This document shows positions 20,693 to 28,509 of a DNA stretch of 64,000 nt, in pieces. The notes under the pieces were generated by a model. It made no database searches and was not told where the DNA came from. It was given only the letters and a program-made list of their open reading frames with translations. Origin of the DNA: Gordonia humi (GTDB taxonomy: Bacteria > Actinomycetota > Actinomycetes > Mycobacteriales > Mycobacteriaceae); the NCBI RefSeq assembly GCF_014197435.1, contig NZ_JACIFP010000001.1, positions 2,480,001 through 2,544,000 on the forward strand, written 5' to 3'. Numbering within the stretch: the first letter of the stretch is position 1; each line of letters begins with the position of its first letter. Made by a program: the position numbers and the translations under genes.

Positions 20693-20713
20693 GCATGGTC
20701 CATTCGTCGTCGG

Positions 20714-20751
20714 GCAGAGACTCCGCCCGACGCTACGGGCGGAGTCTGTGC
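20714..20751 (-). terminator. Strong hairpin after the nitronate monooxygenase-like gene
   Basis: AGACTCCGCCCG and CGGGCGGAGTCT form a perfect 12-bp stem with a 6-base loop, extended by three more pairs after one mismatch. It lies 160 bases beyond the stop of the minus-strand monooxygenase gene and just before the coiled-coil gene. It is a likely terminator for the upstream operon, or less likely a leader structure of the coiled-coil gene. Confidence 0.5.
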
Positions 20752-20774
20752 GGGCGGTGTGGAGAGCATGAGGG

Positions 20775-20795
20775 ATCGATGATCAGATCGTCGAT
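20775..20795. promoter_or_regulatory. 21-base near-palindrome upstream of the coiled-coil gene
   Basis: ATCGA-T-GATC-A-GATC-G-TCGAT is symmetrical apart from one base pair and the centre. It sits 83 bases upstream of the coiled-coil gene start in a 219-base gene-free stretch. It could be an operator; no binding protein can be named. The rest of this gap shows nothing further. Confidence 0.3.
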
Positions 20796-20911
20796 GCCAC
20801 CGGCACTGTCTGGTCGGAGGTGACGACGCCGGCGGGGCACACGGTGCGGTCGCGGGCCCGGAACACGTGGTCGCCGCCGCTGCCGGTATCGGTGTCGTTC
20901 CACCCGAGTCG

Positions 20912-21925
20912 TCAGAAGCCGGCGAGGTCGCGCACCACGTCTCCGGCCGGGACCGCCCGCGCCGCGCGGAAACCGGCGCCGGCCCACAGATTGATCACCT
21001 GCGGATCGTCGGACGCCGCCTTGCGGATCCCGCCGGTGAGCGTGTTCACCTGCGGGTAGTACGACGGTGCGTGGTCGGAGTTGGCGCGGATGAAGTCGTT
21101 GACCAGTCCGCGGGCGAGGCGTCCGGAGTAGGCGCGGGTGGTGACCGTCGTCGTGAACTGCGGGTCGGCCAGCGCGCCGCGATGGGCCGTCCGGGTGCCT
21201 GCCTCCGGCGTGCGGAGGAGCAGCGTCCCGACCTGCGCTGCGACGGCGCCCGTGTCGAGGATCGCTCGGACGTCGTCGGGACCGGCGACACCGCCGGCAC
21301 CGACCGTCGGCAGCCCGGATGCGGCGATCACCGAGCGCACCAGGTCGAGTGTGTCGATCTCGGGGTCGGAGTCGGCGATCGCGAACATCGCGCGGTGGCC
21401 GCCCGCCGAGACTCCTTGGGCGCACAGCGAATCCACGCCCAGATCGGCGGCCGCGCGTGCCTCGTCGACGCTCGTCACCGTGGCCGACACGGCGATGTCG
21501 GCAGCACGGAGACGGTCGATCACCGCGCCCGACGGCAGTCCGAACGTGAAGGAGGCGACGGCGGGACGCTCGTCGACCAGCACGTCGACTTTCGCGTCGA
21601 ACGCGTCGTCGGTGAACGGCACCGTCGCGGGGAGTTCGACGCCGAGCCGCGCGGCGAGTGGTGCGAGGCGGTCGCGGTATGCCGCGAACTCGTCGGCGTC
21701 GACGTCGACGCGTTCGGGGACGAACAGGTTGACACCGAACGGTGCATCGGTGAGTCCGGCGATCTCGCGTACGGCCGAGCGCAGAGCGTCGGGTGCCAGG
21801 TACGCGCCGCCGTAGAACCCGAATCCGCCCGCGTTCGACACGGCCGCGGTCAACGAGGGTGTCGACACGCCGCCGGCCATCGGGGCGCCGACGATCGGCA
21901 GGGACAGGTCGTCGAAACGGTGCAT
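20912..21925 (-). CDS. Nitronate monooxygenase-like FMN enzyme
   Basis: The 337-residue TIM-barrel protein opens LPIVGAPMAGGVSTPSLTAAVSNAGGFGFYGG, the FMN-barrel start of 2-nitropropane dioxygenase-like enzymes. Later segments are GVDSLCAQGVSAGGHR, VGAGGVAGPDDVRAILDTGAVAAQVGTLLL and TRAYSGRLARGLVNDF. The family oxidises alkyl nitronates, and some members act on other substrates. The ATG has TGAGGAC upstream. It follows the GNAT gene by 8 bases and ends a four-gene operon. Confidence 0.87.
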   Translation of the reverse strand: MHRFDDLSLPIVGAPMAGGVSTPSLTAAVSNAGGFGFYGGAYLAPDALRSAVREIAGLTDAPFGVNLFVPERVDVDADEFAAYRDRLAPLAARLGVELPATVPFTDDAFDAKVDVLVDERPAVASFTFGLPSGAVIDRLRAADIAVSATVTSVDEARAAADLGVDSLCAQGVSAGGHRAMFAIADSDPEIDTLDLVRSVIAASGLPTVGAGGVAGPDDVRAILDTGAVAAQVGTLLLRTPEAGTRTAHRGALADPQFTTTVTTRAYSGRLARGLVNDFIRANSDHAPSYYPQVNTLTGGIRKAASDDPQVINLWAGAGFRAARAVPAGDVVRDLAGF

Positions 21926-21933
21926 GTGCGTCC

Positions 21934-22632
21934 TCACTCGACTCGTAGTATCTCCAGGCTCACCTCGGAGGTGAGGGTGAAGCCCATCTTCTCGTACAGG
22001 CCACGCGCGGGATTGTCGGCCGTCGTGTGCAGGAACGGAGCGTCCCCGGCATCGACGGTCGCCTGCGCGACGGCCGCCACCAGCCGGCGCGCGAGACCGC
22101 GGCCGCGGGCGTCGGGATGCGTGCAGACGGCGCTGATCTCGCGCCACCCGGGCAGGTGAAGTCGCTGTCCGGCCATCGCGAGCAGTCGGCCCGTGCTCGG
22201 TTCGCGATAGCCGAGGTACGTGCCCATCTCGATGGTGCGCGGCAGGAAGGGGCCCGGTTCGGTCAGTTCGACCAGAGAGGTCATCTCGGGGACGTCGTCG
22301 ACGGTCAGTTCGACCAGCTCGGGGTCGGCGGCCGGTGTCACGGCATCGCCCCGGTACTGCACGAGGTCGAAGGTCGCGACGGATGTGAAACCGCTCTCGG
22401 GCAGCGGCGTCCGACGGTCCCGTAGCGAGACGGTGTTGCCGGGTCCGCCGAGTTCGGCCAGATCGGTGTAATCCTGAGCGGTCGTCTCGCGGGGATGGCC
22501 GTAGAACACCGAGACGTCCGAGAGGAACGTCGAGATGCGACCGACCGTGCGCGCGAGGCCGGCTTGCGGACCGCGGAGTGCGACGGTGAACGGGTCGTCG
22601 AGGACGCGGGCGTCGAGCTCCACCGCACTCAT
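21934..22632 (-). CDS. GNAT-family acetyltransferase
   Basis: The 232-residue protein has a C-terminal GNAT domain with the acetyl-CoA loop HPDARGRGLARRLVAAV and a late YEKMGFTLTSEV strand, as in FR47-like members. The N-terminal half is divergent. The substrate is unknown. Its ATG overlaps the stop of the hydrolase gene upstream by four bases. Confidence 0.87.
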   Translation of the reverse strand: MSAVELDARVLDDPFTVALRGPQAGLARTVGRISTFLSDVSVFYGHPRETTAQDYTDLAELGGPGNTVSLRDRRTPLPESGFTSVATFDLVQYRGDAVTPAADPELVELTVDDVPEMTSLVELTEPGPFLPRTIEMGTYLGYREPSTGRLLAMAGQRLHLPGWREISAVCTHPDARGRGLARRLVAAVAQATVDAGDAPFLHTTADNPARGLYEKMGFTLTSEVSLEILRVE

Positions 22633-23462
22633 GCGACGGCGAGCTTCCGGCGGAAGAAGTCGATGATCTGATCCAACGCGTCGCGGGTCGGTTCGCCCGG
22701 CTCGTCGATCAGATGCTCGGTCACCACCGAATGCGGCGGGAGCGCGGCATCGGGGTCGGCCGCCTCGTCGGGCAGTTCCACGCCGATGAACTCGTCGCCG
22801 AGTTCGCGGCGCAAGAACTCGAAGCGACCGCCGGGGGACAGCAGATCGCCGTCGAACCTCGCACCGAGCACCTCCAGCCCCTCGTTCTCACAGCGTGCGC
22901 GCACGCAGGCGAGGTCGGCCGGGGATATGTCGATGGTCCGACGCCGACTCGGCGTGATGCCGAACGGCAACGACGGTTGCGACAGCACCGGCGCGAGCAT
23001 GGTGTCGTCGACCGACATGGCCAGGGCGAAGCCGCCCGTCACGCACATGCCGATCGCGCCCGCGCCGGGTCCGCCGCACTCGGCGTGCGCGGAGCGGGCC
23101 AGGGCGCGCAGCCAGTCGACGACCCGTGAGGTCTGCCCGGTGGCGAAGATGGTGAACTCGCGGCTCACGCAGACGCGTCCGAGGGAGCGGATCATCCCGA
23201 CCCCGGCTCGCGGCGCATCGGCGAGACCCGCGGGATTGGGTTCGGCACCGTCGACGCCGAACAACGACGGTACGAAGACGGTGAAGCCCGCCGCCGTGAC
23301 GCGGCGTGCGAAATCGGCGACCTTCGGTGTGATCCCGGGGATCTCCGGGATCACGATCACCGCGGGACCGTCGCCGCGGCGATAGTAGTGGTGGTCGATC
23401 CCCTCATGAGCGAACTCGCGTCGTTCGAATCCGTCGAGCGCGGGCGGCAGGGGTGCACTCAT
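22629..23462 (-). CDS. Dienelactone hydrolase-family protein
   Basis: This 277-residue alpha/beta-hydrolase has its nucleophile in GMCVTGG (Cys140) rather than the Gly-x-Ser-x-Gly of most hydrolases, as in dienelactone hydrolase. The early segment AVIVIPEIPGITPKVADFARR fits the same family. Typical members open lactone rings in aromatic degradation; the real substrate here is unknown. It overlaps the flanking genes by four bases on both sides (ATGA), which shows tight coupling. Confidence 0.87.
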   Translation of the reverse strand: MSAPLPPALDGFERREFAHEGIDHHYYRRGDGPAVIVIPEIPGITPKVADFARRVTAAGFTVFVPSLFGVDGAEPNPAGLADAPRAGVGMIRSLGRVCVSREFTIFATGQTSRVVDWLRALARSAHAECGGPGAGAIGMCVTGGFALAMSVDDTMLAPVLSQPSLPFGITPSRRRTIDISPADLACVRARCENEGLEVLGARFDGDLLSPGGRFEFLRRELGDEFIGVELPDEAADPDAALPPHSVVTEHLIDEPGEPTRDALDQIIDFFRRKLAVA

Positions 23463-23854
23463 GCGGCCGACACCACCCGGCCGTACAGCACCTGATCGGC
23501 GACCTTGGCCGAGAACCGTGCCGACCGCACCACGTCGGGTGAATCGGACGGAATCACGCGGAGCCCGGCGACGTCGAGGCGCCGACCCCGGCGGACCAGC
23601 GTGAACCGGCCCGCGGCGAGCACGTTGCGGACCCAGTCGGCGTCGGCGCCGTAGTTCAGTGCGATCGACAGGCGCCCGTCGTCCACGTACGCCAGGACGG
23701 GCGTCTCGTATCGGTTGTCCGACACTCGGCCGATGTGTTCGACGACCGCCCACGGCGCGATCCGTCCCGCCCACAGGCCCTGGATCGGATTCGTCACGAA
23801 CTTGTTTGCGCGGGCTACGAAACGGGGGACTCTCACCCTTTCAGCTTGCCTCAT
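23459..23854 (-). CDS. Deazaflavin (F420)-dependent nitroreductase-like protein
   Basis: The 131-residue split beta-barrel protein of the Ddn/DUF385 type has segments TPVLAYVDDGRLSIALNYGADADWVRNVLAAG and FTLVRRGRRLDVAGLRVI. Relatives bind coenzyme F420 or lipophilic quinones. It is the first gene of the four-gene minus-strand operon. Its start lies only 26 bases from the divergent TetR start, so the promoters overlap the coding ends. A GTG 18 bases further in is an alternative start. Confidence 0.83.
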   Translation of the reverse strand: MRQAERVRVPRFVARANKFVTNPIQGLWAGRIAPWAVVEHIGRVSDNRYETPVLAYVDDGRLSIALNYGADADWVRNVLAAGRFTLVRRGRRLDVAGLRVIPSDSPDVVRSARFSAKVADQVLYGRVVSAA

Positions 23855-23880
23855 CGCCGTTGCGTTGGATACTGGGTGCC

Positions 23881-24591
23881 ATGAACACGGGTGCGATCGC
23901 GGGAGAGCAGGACGCGGCGCGATTCCGGATGCAGGTGGTGGCCGAGTCGATCCGGTTGTTCGCCGAGCAGGGATACGAGGCGACGACCGTCGACGCGGTC
24001 GCCGCAGCGGCGGGTGTGTCCCGCCGAACGCTGTTCCGGCAGTTCCGCTCCAAAGAGGACTTCATCTTCGCCGACCACGAGCAGCTTCTGGTGCGTGTCG
24101 CGGCGCGCCTGGAGGAGTCCGAGTCGGCCGGTGAGGATCCGTGGTGGTCGGTGTGTCTGGCCGCCGAGGAGGTCTTCGCACACTTCGCCGCCCACCGGGA
24201 TCTCGCATCGCGCCGGTACCGGGTGGTGTCACAGGTGCCCGCCCTGCGCGATCGGGAGCTCGTCACCACGTACCGCTACCAGCGACTGTTCGAAGAATTT
24301 CTGCGGCACCGAGTGCCAGACACGCCCCGAGTCAGGCAGGTCGCCTACGCCGCGGCCGTCACCGGCGCCCACAACCACCTGCTCCGGCAGATGGTCCGTG
24401 GCGACGAGTCGGCCACGATCGACGTGCTGCGCGTCGAACTGCGGAGAATCCATGCGACGACGTCGCCGTCCCGTGCACGGCAGGTCCCGTCCGCCACAGC
24501 GGTCACGGTCGTCGCGCACGATGTGTCGCTCACCGCGGATCAGATCGCCGACGTCGTCCGCGAGAGATTGACTTGGCACCCAGTGCCATGA
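23881..24591 (+). CDS. TetR-family regulator next to fadE25
   Basis: The 236-residue regulator has a canonical helix-turn-helix (GYEATTVDAVAAAAGVSRRTLFRQFRSKEDFI). It lies between the oxidoreductase/hydrolase operon (26 bases to one side) and fadE25 (72 bases downstream), so it could control either or both. A GATACT hexamer lies 7 bases before the ATG, suggesting a leaderless message. Its last codons overlap a palindrome in the fadE25 promoter. Confidence 0.88.
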   Translation: MNTGAIAGEQDAARFRMQVVAESIRLFAEQGYEATTVDAVAAAAGVSRRTLFRQFRSKEDFIFADHEQLLVRVAARLEESESAGEDPWWSVCLAAEEVFAHFAAHRDLASRRYRVVSQVPALRDRELVTTYRYQRLFEEFLRHRVPDTPRVRQVAYAAAVTGAHNHLLRQMVRGDESATIDVLRVELRRIHATTSPSRARQVPSATAVTVVAHDVSLTADQIADVVRERLTWHPVP

Positions 24592-24637
24592 TGAACTGCA
24601 AGTCTAATTCCCGTTCACGGCACTGAGTGACAGTGCT
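24568..24637 (+). promoter_or_regulatory. fadE25 promoter with two operator-like palindromes
   Basis: TTGACT (24568-24573) and TGAACT (24592-24597) are 18 bases apart. Between them lies the perfect palindrome TGGCAC-CCA-GTGCCA (24574-24588). A second inverted repeat with related half-sites, GCACTG-AGTGA-CAGTGC, lies at 24620-24636, before the fadE25 ribosome site (AAGGAG). The layout is typical of repressor binding, most likely by the adjacent TetR. Confidence 0.55.
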
Positions 24638-24662
24638 CGGTGTCAGGTCTAAGGAGCCACGC

Positions 24663-25832
24663 ATGAGCAAGTTCGGAAACCCCGATTTCGACCTCTTCCA
24701 GCTGCCGGAAGAGCATGAGGCACTCCGCGACGCGATCCGCGCGCTGAGCGAGAAGGAGATCGCACCGTACGCCAAGGAGGTCGACGAGAAGGCTCGCTTC
24801 CCGGAGGAGGCGCGCGCGGCACTCGTGGCCAACGGCTTCAGCGCCGTGCACGTCCCGGAGGACTTCGGCGGTCAGGGCGCCGACTCGCTCGCCGCCTGCA
24901 TCGTCATCGAAGAGGTCGCCCGCGTCGATGTCTCGGCCTCGCTCATCCCGGCCGTCAACAAGCTCGGCACCATGGGCCTGATCCTGTCGGGATCGGATGA
25001 GCTCAAGTCGAAGGTGCTGCCGTCGATCGGGTCGGGCGAGGCGATGGCCTCGTACGCCCTCTCCGAACGCGAGGCGGGCAGTGACGCCGCATCGATGAAG
25101 ACCCGTGCCCGTCGCGACGGCGACACCTGGGTCCTCAACGGCTCCAAGTGCTGGATCACCAACGGCGGCAAGTCCACCTGGTACACCGTCATGGCCGTCA
25201 CCGACCCGGAGAAGGGCCCCAACGGGATCTCGGCGTTCATGGTTCACAAGGACGATCCGGGCTTCACCGTCGGACCGCTCGAGCACAAGCTCGGCATCAA
25301 GGGCAGCCCGACCGCGGAGCTGTACTTCGAGGACTGCACGATCCCGTCCGACCGGATCATCGGCGACGAGGGCACCGGTTTCAAGACCGCGCTGGCCACT
25401 CTCGACCACACCCGCCCGACGATCGGTGCGCAGGCCGTCGGCGTCGCGCAGGGCGCCCTCGACGCGGCCATCGCCTACGTCAAGGATCGCAAGCAGTTCG
25501 GCAAGTCCATCAGCACGTTCCAGGGCGTCGAGTTCATGATCGCCGACATGGCGATGAAGGTCGAGGCCGCTCGCCTCATGGTGTACGCGGCCGCCTCGCG
25601 CGCCGAGCGCGGCGCCGGTCCGCTGGGCTTCATCTCGTCGGCGTCCAAGTGCATGGCCTCCGACGTCGCGATGGAGGTCACCACCGACGCCGTCCAGCTC
25701 TTCGGCGGCGCGGGCTACACCACGGACTTCCCGGTGGAGCGCATGATGCGCGACGCCAAGATCACCCAGATCTACGAGGGCACCAACCAGGTCCAGCGAA
25801 TGGTGATGGCGCGCGCGCTGTTGCGCGGCTGA
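24663..25832 (+). CDS. fadE25: Acyl-CoA dehydrogenase FadE25
   Basis: The 389-residue FAD enzyme catalyses the first step of fatty-acid beta-oxidation. It has the signatures YALSEREAGSDAASMKTRA, CWITNGG, RKQFGKSISTFQGVEF and the C-terminal QIYEGTNQVQRMVMAR, whose Glu is the expected catalytic base. Length and sequence match the remembered FadE25 (Rv3274c), which also lies near purE. AAGGAGCC precedes the ATG. Two operator-like palindromes lie upstream. Confidence 0.94.
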   Translation: MSKFGNPDFDLFQLPEEHEALRDAIRALSEKEIAPYAKEVDEKARFPEEARAALVANGFSAVHVPEDFGGQGADSLAACIVIEEVARVDVSASLIPAVNKLGTMGLILSGSDELKSKVLPSIGSGEAMASYALSEREAGSDAASMKTRARRDGDTWVLNGSKCWITNGGKSTWYTVMAVTDPEKGPNGISAFMVHKDDPGFTVGPLEHKLGIKGSPTAELYFEDCTIPSDRIIGDEGTGFKTALATLDHTRPTIGAQAVGVAQGALDAAIAYVKDRKQFGKSISTFQGVEFMIADMAMKVEAARLMVYAAASRAERGAGPLGFISSASKCMASDVAMEVTTDAVQLFGGAGYTTDFPVERMMRDAKITQIYEGTNQVQRMVMARALLRG

Positions 25833-25862
25833 CGGCGGTCCACCGACCCGAATGCGTCGAGG

Positions 25863-25917
25863 TGCGCCGCCCGGATGCGCCGCCCGGATGTGGAGCGTCG
25901 TGAACGGTCGGGCGGCG
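25863..25917 (+). terminator. Hairpin and 13-bp tandem repeat after fadE25
   Basis: TGCGCCGCCCGGA occurs twice in direct tandem (25863-25875 and 25876-25888). The second copy pairs with CGGGCGGCG (25909-25917) to form a 9-bp stem with a 22-base loop. It separates fadE25 from the convergent oxidoreductase gene and probably terminates transcription. Confidence 0.4.
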
Positions 25918-25948
25918 TCGAGCGCGGGCACGGCGTCCCGGGGGCGGT

Positions 25949-26899
25949 CTACCCGACCAACGGAGCCAAGGTCTCGCCGAGCAGGCGGACGCGACCCGGT
26001 ATGTGGCCGTTCGCCATCAGGTTGACGCTGAAACCGTCGACACCCGTCTCGAGCAGGGCCTCGAACCGCGCCCTGACCTCGTCGGGCCCGCCCAGGATGA
26101 ATCCGTCGCGGCGTCCGGCGGCCTGGGGCGCCCGCTCGATGTAGGCGTCGAGTTCGGCGACGGCCTCGTCGTGCGTCGGGGCGATACAGGCGTACGTCTG
26201 CAGGCTGACCGTGATCTCGGAACGGTCCCGCCCGAGCCGTTCGCAGTGCTCGTCGAGGGCGGCGAGCTTGCGTCCGATCTGGTCGGGCGCGCAGATGATG
26301 TTCGACTCGTCGGCGTATTGGGCGACCATGCGCAGGGTCTTGCGCTCGCCGCCGCCGCCGATCAGCACCGGGATGCGCGAGAGCGGTGCAGGGCAGTTCA
26401 CCGCGTCGCGCACCGTGTACCGTCGCCCGTCGAGACTCGGGCGCTCGCCGCGCAGCATGCCGAGGATGATCTGCAGCGACTCCTCCAACCGTTCGAAGCG
26501 GTCGGTGAACGTGCCGAACTCGAAGCCCAGACTGTCGTGCTCGAGTTCGAACCAGCCCGCGCCGATGCCGAGCTGGGCGCGTCCACCGGAGACGACGTCG
26601 AGTGCGGTGACCGTCTTCGCGAGAAGCGCGGGTTCCCGATAGGTGTTTCCGGTGACCAGTGCCGACAGCCGGACTCGTGACGTGTGCTGGGCGAGCGCCG
26701 ACAGGAGCGTGTAGCACTCGATCATCTCCTGATCGTGACTGCCGATCATCGGAAGCTGATAGAAGTGATCCATTACGAACACGGTGTCGAAGCCGGACTC
26801 GTCGGCTTCGACGGCCTGCGCGCGGATGCGATCGAACAGATCCTCCGGTGCGACGTCGGGATAGGTGAAATTGGGGATCTGATAGCCGAGGCGCGTCAT
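25949..26899 (-). CDS. F420-dependent LLM-class oxidoreductase
   Basis: This 316-residue luciferase-like TIM-barrel protein has FDTVFVMDHFYQLPMIG, ALAQHTSRVRLSALVTGNTYREPALLAKTVTALDVVSGGRAQLGIGAGWFELEH and PVLIGGGGERKTLRMVAQYAD. These are typical of F420-dependent enzymes (family TIGR03560-like). The substrate is unknown. The ATG at 26899 is chosen over one 6 bases upstream because a GTGGGA site is better placed. An IS110-family element is inserted just upstream of the gene and may have separated it from its promoter. Confidence 0.87.
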   Translation of the reverse strand: MTRLGYQIPNFTYPDVAPEDLFDRIRAQAVEADESGFDTVFVMDHFYQLPMIGSHDQEMIECYTLLSALAQHTSRVRLSALVTGNTYREPALLAKTVTALDVVSGGRAQLGIGAGWFELEHDSLGFEFGTFTDRFERLEESLQIILGMLRGERPSLDGRRYTVRDAVNCPAPLSRIPVLIGGGGERKTLRMVAQYADESNIICAPDQIGRKLAALDEHCERLGRDRSEITVSLQTYACIAPTHDEAVAELDAYIERAPQAAGRRDGFILGGPDEVRARFEALLETGVDGFSVNLMANGHIPGRVRLLGETLAPLVG

Positions 26900-26917
26900 A
26901 GACATCCCACGCCAGTC

Positions 26918-28355
26918 AGATGTCAAGTAGGCAGTGGTGGTGGTTGGTGTTCGGGGTTACGCGGCGGCGGGTGTGGCAGCTCGCGGCCACGCGGCAGTGT
27001 CGTCCCAGGATTGATCGTGCTGCAGGCACCACCACAGGCGCCCGAGGAGCTTGTTGGCCAAGGCTCGCAGTGCGGCGTTGTGGTGGTCTCCGACAGCACG
27101 GCGATGGTCGTAGTACTCGCGGGCCGGCGCTGACCATGTCAGCGCTGCGAACGCCCACCAGTGGCAGGCATCGGCCAGACGCCTGTTGCGGACTTTGCGG
27201 GCCTTGACGTAGTGCGAGCGGCCTGACGCGATCGTCACCGGCGCTGTTCCTGCGAAAGATCGCAGTCCCGTTGGTGAGCTGAAGCGCTTTGGGTCATCGC
27301 CGATTTCGGCGAGAATACGCGCACCGAGAACACCTCCGAGGCCGGGGACCGAGTCGATGATGTCCGCTTGAGGATGCTCGGCGAATGCGGTGACGAGTTC
27401 ACGCTCGAGCACTGCGACGGCATCGAGCATCGCCACGATGATCGCGACCAGACTGGCTACGGTATGACCTAAGGCCACCTCCACAGCATCCGGCTGCCGC
27501 AGCCCGGGGGCGTGCAGATCGCTATGGATCTGGGTTACCAGGGCGGGGTCGTTGCGTCGGCCAACCCTTTTGAGCGCGTTGCTGATCCGCGGGCGAGTCA
27601 GCTTCGCCGCATCCGTGGGGGTGGGCGCTATTGAAAGAACCTCCATCGCCGCTCGGTGCTTGAGCTTCGGAAATGCTTGCAACGCTTGAGGATAGAACTC
27701 CAGTAGCACCGAACGCAGCCGACTGATCGTCTGATTCTGCGCCCAGATCGCTTCCTGATGCTGACGCGCCAGCGCCTTGATCGCCTGCTGCTGCTCGCTG
27801 TTGGCTGGCAGCCGACGATGCTGGTGACGGTCAGTGCGCACGATGTCGGCGAGCACCGCGGCATCACGCGAATCGGACTTGTTGCCCGCCTGTCCGTGGC
27901 GTTCGCGGTACCGCGCGACGGCCCGCGGATTGATCGGATACACGGTGAAACCCGCGCCAGCCAACGCCACAACCAGAAGATTCTTATCGGTCTCGATCGC
28001 GATCGGCACGTCGTCCGCAGTGCCGCCATGGTCAGCGACCATCGCCAGGAGTTCGGCAAAACCGTTGGGGTCATGAGTGATTCGCCGACGTTCAATGATG
28101 AAGCCGGAGTCGTCCATCAACGCTATGTCGTGATGGTCCTCGGCCCAGTCGATACCGCACGTGATCATCGAGCACATCCTTTCCGATGCCATCCGCCAGT
28201 AGGTCCGGCGAATCGATGAGCTCGGAGAGCGGGCGGCGACCTAATGGCGGCACTCTCGGTGCGGCATCTCACAAGCCGAACACGCACCTCCGCGGCGGAC
28301 TGATGGGGTCACCGTCTACGTTCAGACCTCGGCACGCATCCGTGAACTCAACTGT
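26918..28355 (-). mobile_element. IS110-family insertion sequence (approximate ends)
   Basis: The element carries one intact DEDD transposase gene and has no obvious terminal inverted repeats, as is usual for IS110. Base composition is visibly lower in G+C than in the flanks. The left end lies between the oxidoreductase start (26899) and the transposase stop (26957). The right end lies somewhere between the transposase start (28168) and about 28,440. Exact ends cannot be fixed without an empty-site comparison. It sits between genes and does not break a visible coding sequence. Confidence 0.6.
26957..28168 (-). CDS. IS110-family DEDD transposase
   Basis: The 403-residue recombinase has an N-terminal RuvC-like DEDD domain: CGIDWAEDHHDIAL (first Asp), AIETDKN and NKSDSRDAAVLADIVRTD. 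A coiled middle follows, then the C-terminal transposase domain with its conserved Ser region (DSVPGLGGVLGARILAEIGDDPKRFSSPTGLRSFAGTAP). Relatives such as IS621 work with a bridge RNA transcribed from the element's non-coding end. The ATG at 28168 has AAGGA 9 bases upstream; an ATG 24 bases earlier is possible. The gene appears intact. Confidence 0.93.
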   Translation of the reverse strand: MITCGIDWAEDHHDIALMDDSGFIIERRRITHDPNGFAELLAMVADHGGTADDVPIAIETDKNLLVVALAGAGFTVYPINPRAVARYRERHGQAGNKSDSRDAAVLADIVRTDRHQHRRLPANSEQQQAIKALARQHQEAIWAQNQTISRLRSVLLEFYPQALQAFPKLKHRAAMEVLSIAPTPTDAAKLTRPRISNALKRVGRRNDPALVTQIHSDLHAPGLRQPDAVEVALGHTVASLVAIIVAMLDAVAVLERELVTAFAEHPQADIIDSVPGLGGVLGARILAEIGDDPKRFSSPTGLRSFAGTAPVTIASGRSHYVKARKVRNRRLADACHWWAFAALTWSAPAREYYDHRRAVGDHHNAALRALANKLLGRLWWCLQHDQSWDDTAAWPRAATPAAA

Positions 28356-28509
28356 CAGTAATCACCCACCAGCAGCTCGGTTCAACCATGCACCGGAATC
28401 GGTAAAATCTCAGTGACCACCCACCAGCCGCCATGTCGTCCCGCCCAGATGTGCGGACCCGACACTCCCATTAGGTGAAATCTACTGCCGCCCGGCGCCG
28501 TGCGCATGT
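28169..28509. other. 341-base gene-free flank of the IS110 element
   Basis: This stretch between the transposase start and the TIGR03089 gene has no credible coding region. The first 180 or so bases are upstream of the transposase, where the bridge RNA of IS110-group elements is encoded. A pair of 21-base direct repeats follows (28356-28376 and 28411-28431). The rest leads to the stop of the next gene without further structure that I can see. Confidence 0.6.
28356..28431. repeat. Pair of imperfect 21-base direct repeats
   Basis: CAGTAATCACCCACCAGCAGC (28356-28376) and CAGTGACCACCCACCAGCCGC (28411-28431) match at 18 of 21 positions and are 55 bases apart, start to start. They lie at or beyond the IS110 right end. 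Repeated 20-base blocks of this kind are seen at the ends of IS21-type elements, so they may be a remnant of another transposon. That is a guess from pattern only. Confidence 0.5.

Noticed and set aside
25863..25888. 13-bp tandem repeat after fadE25 as an attachment site
   Set aside because: No integrase or element border is nearby, and the second copy forms the arm of a terminator-like hairpin.
26957..28168. Programmed frameshift in the transposase
   Set aside because: The transposase is one uninterrupted frame with all domains, as expected for IS110.
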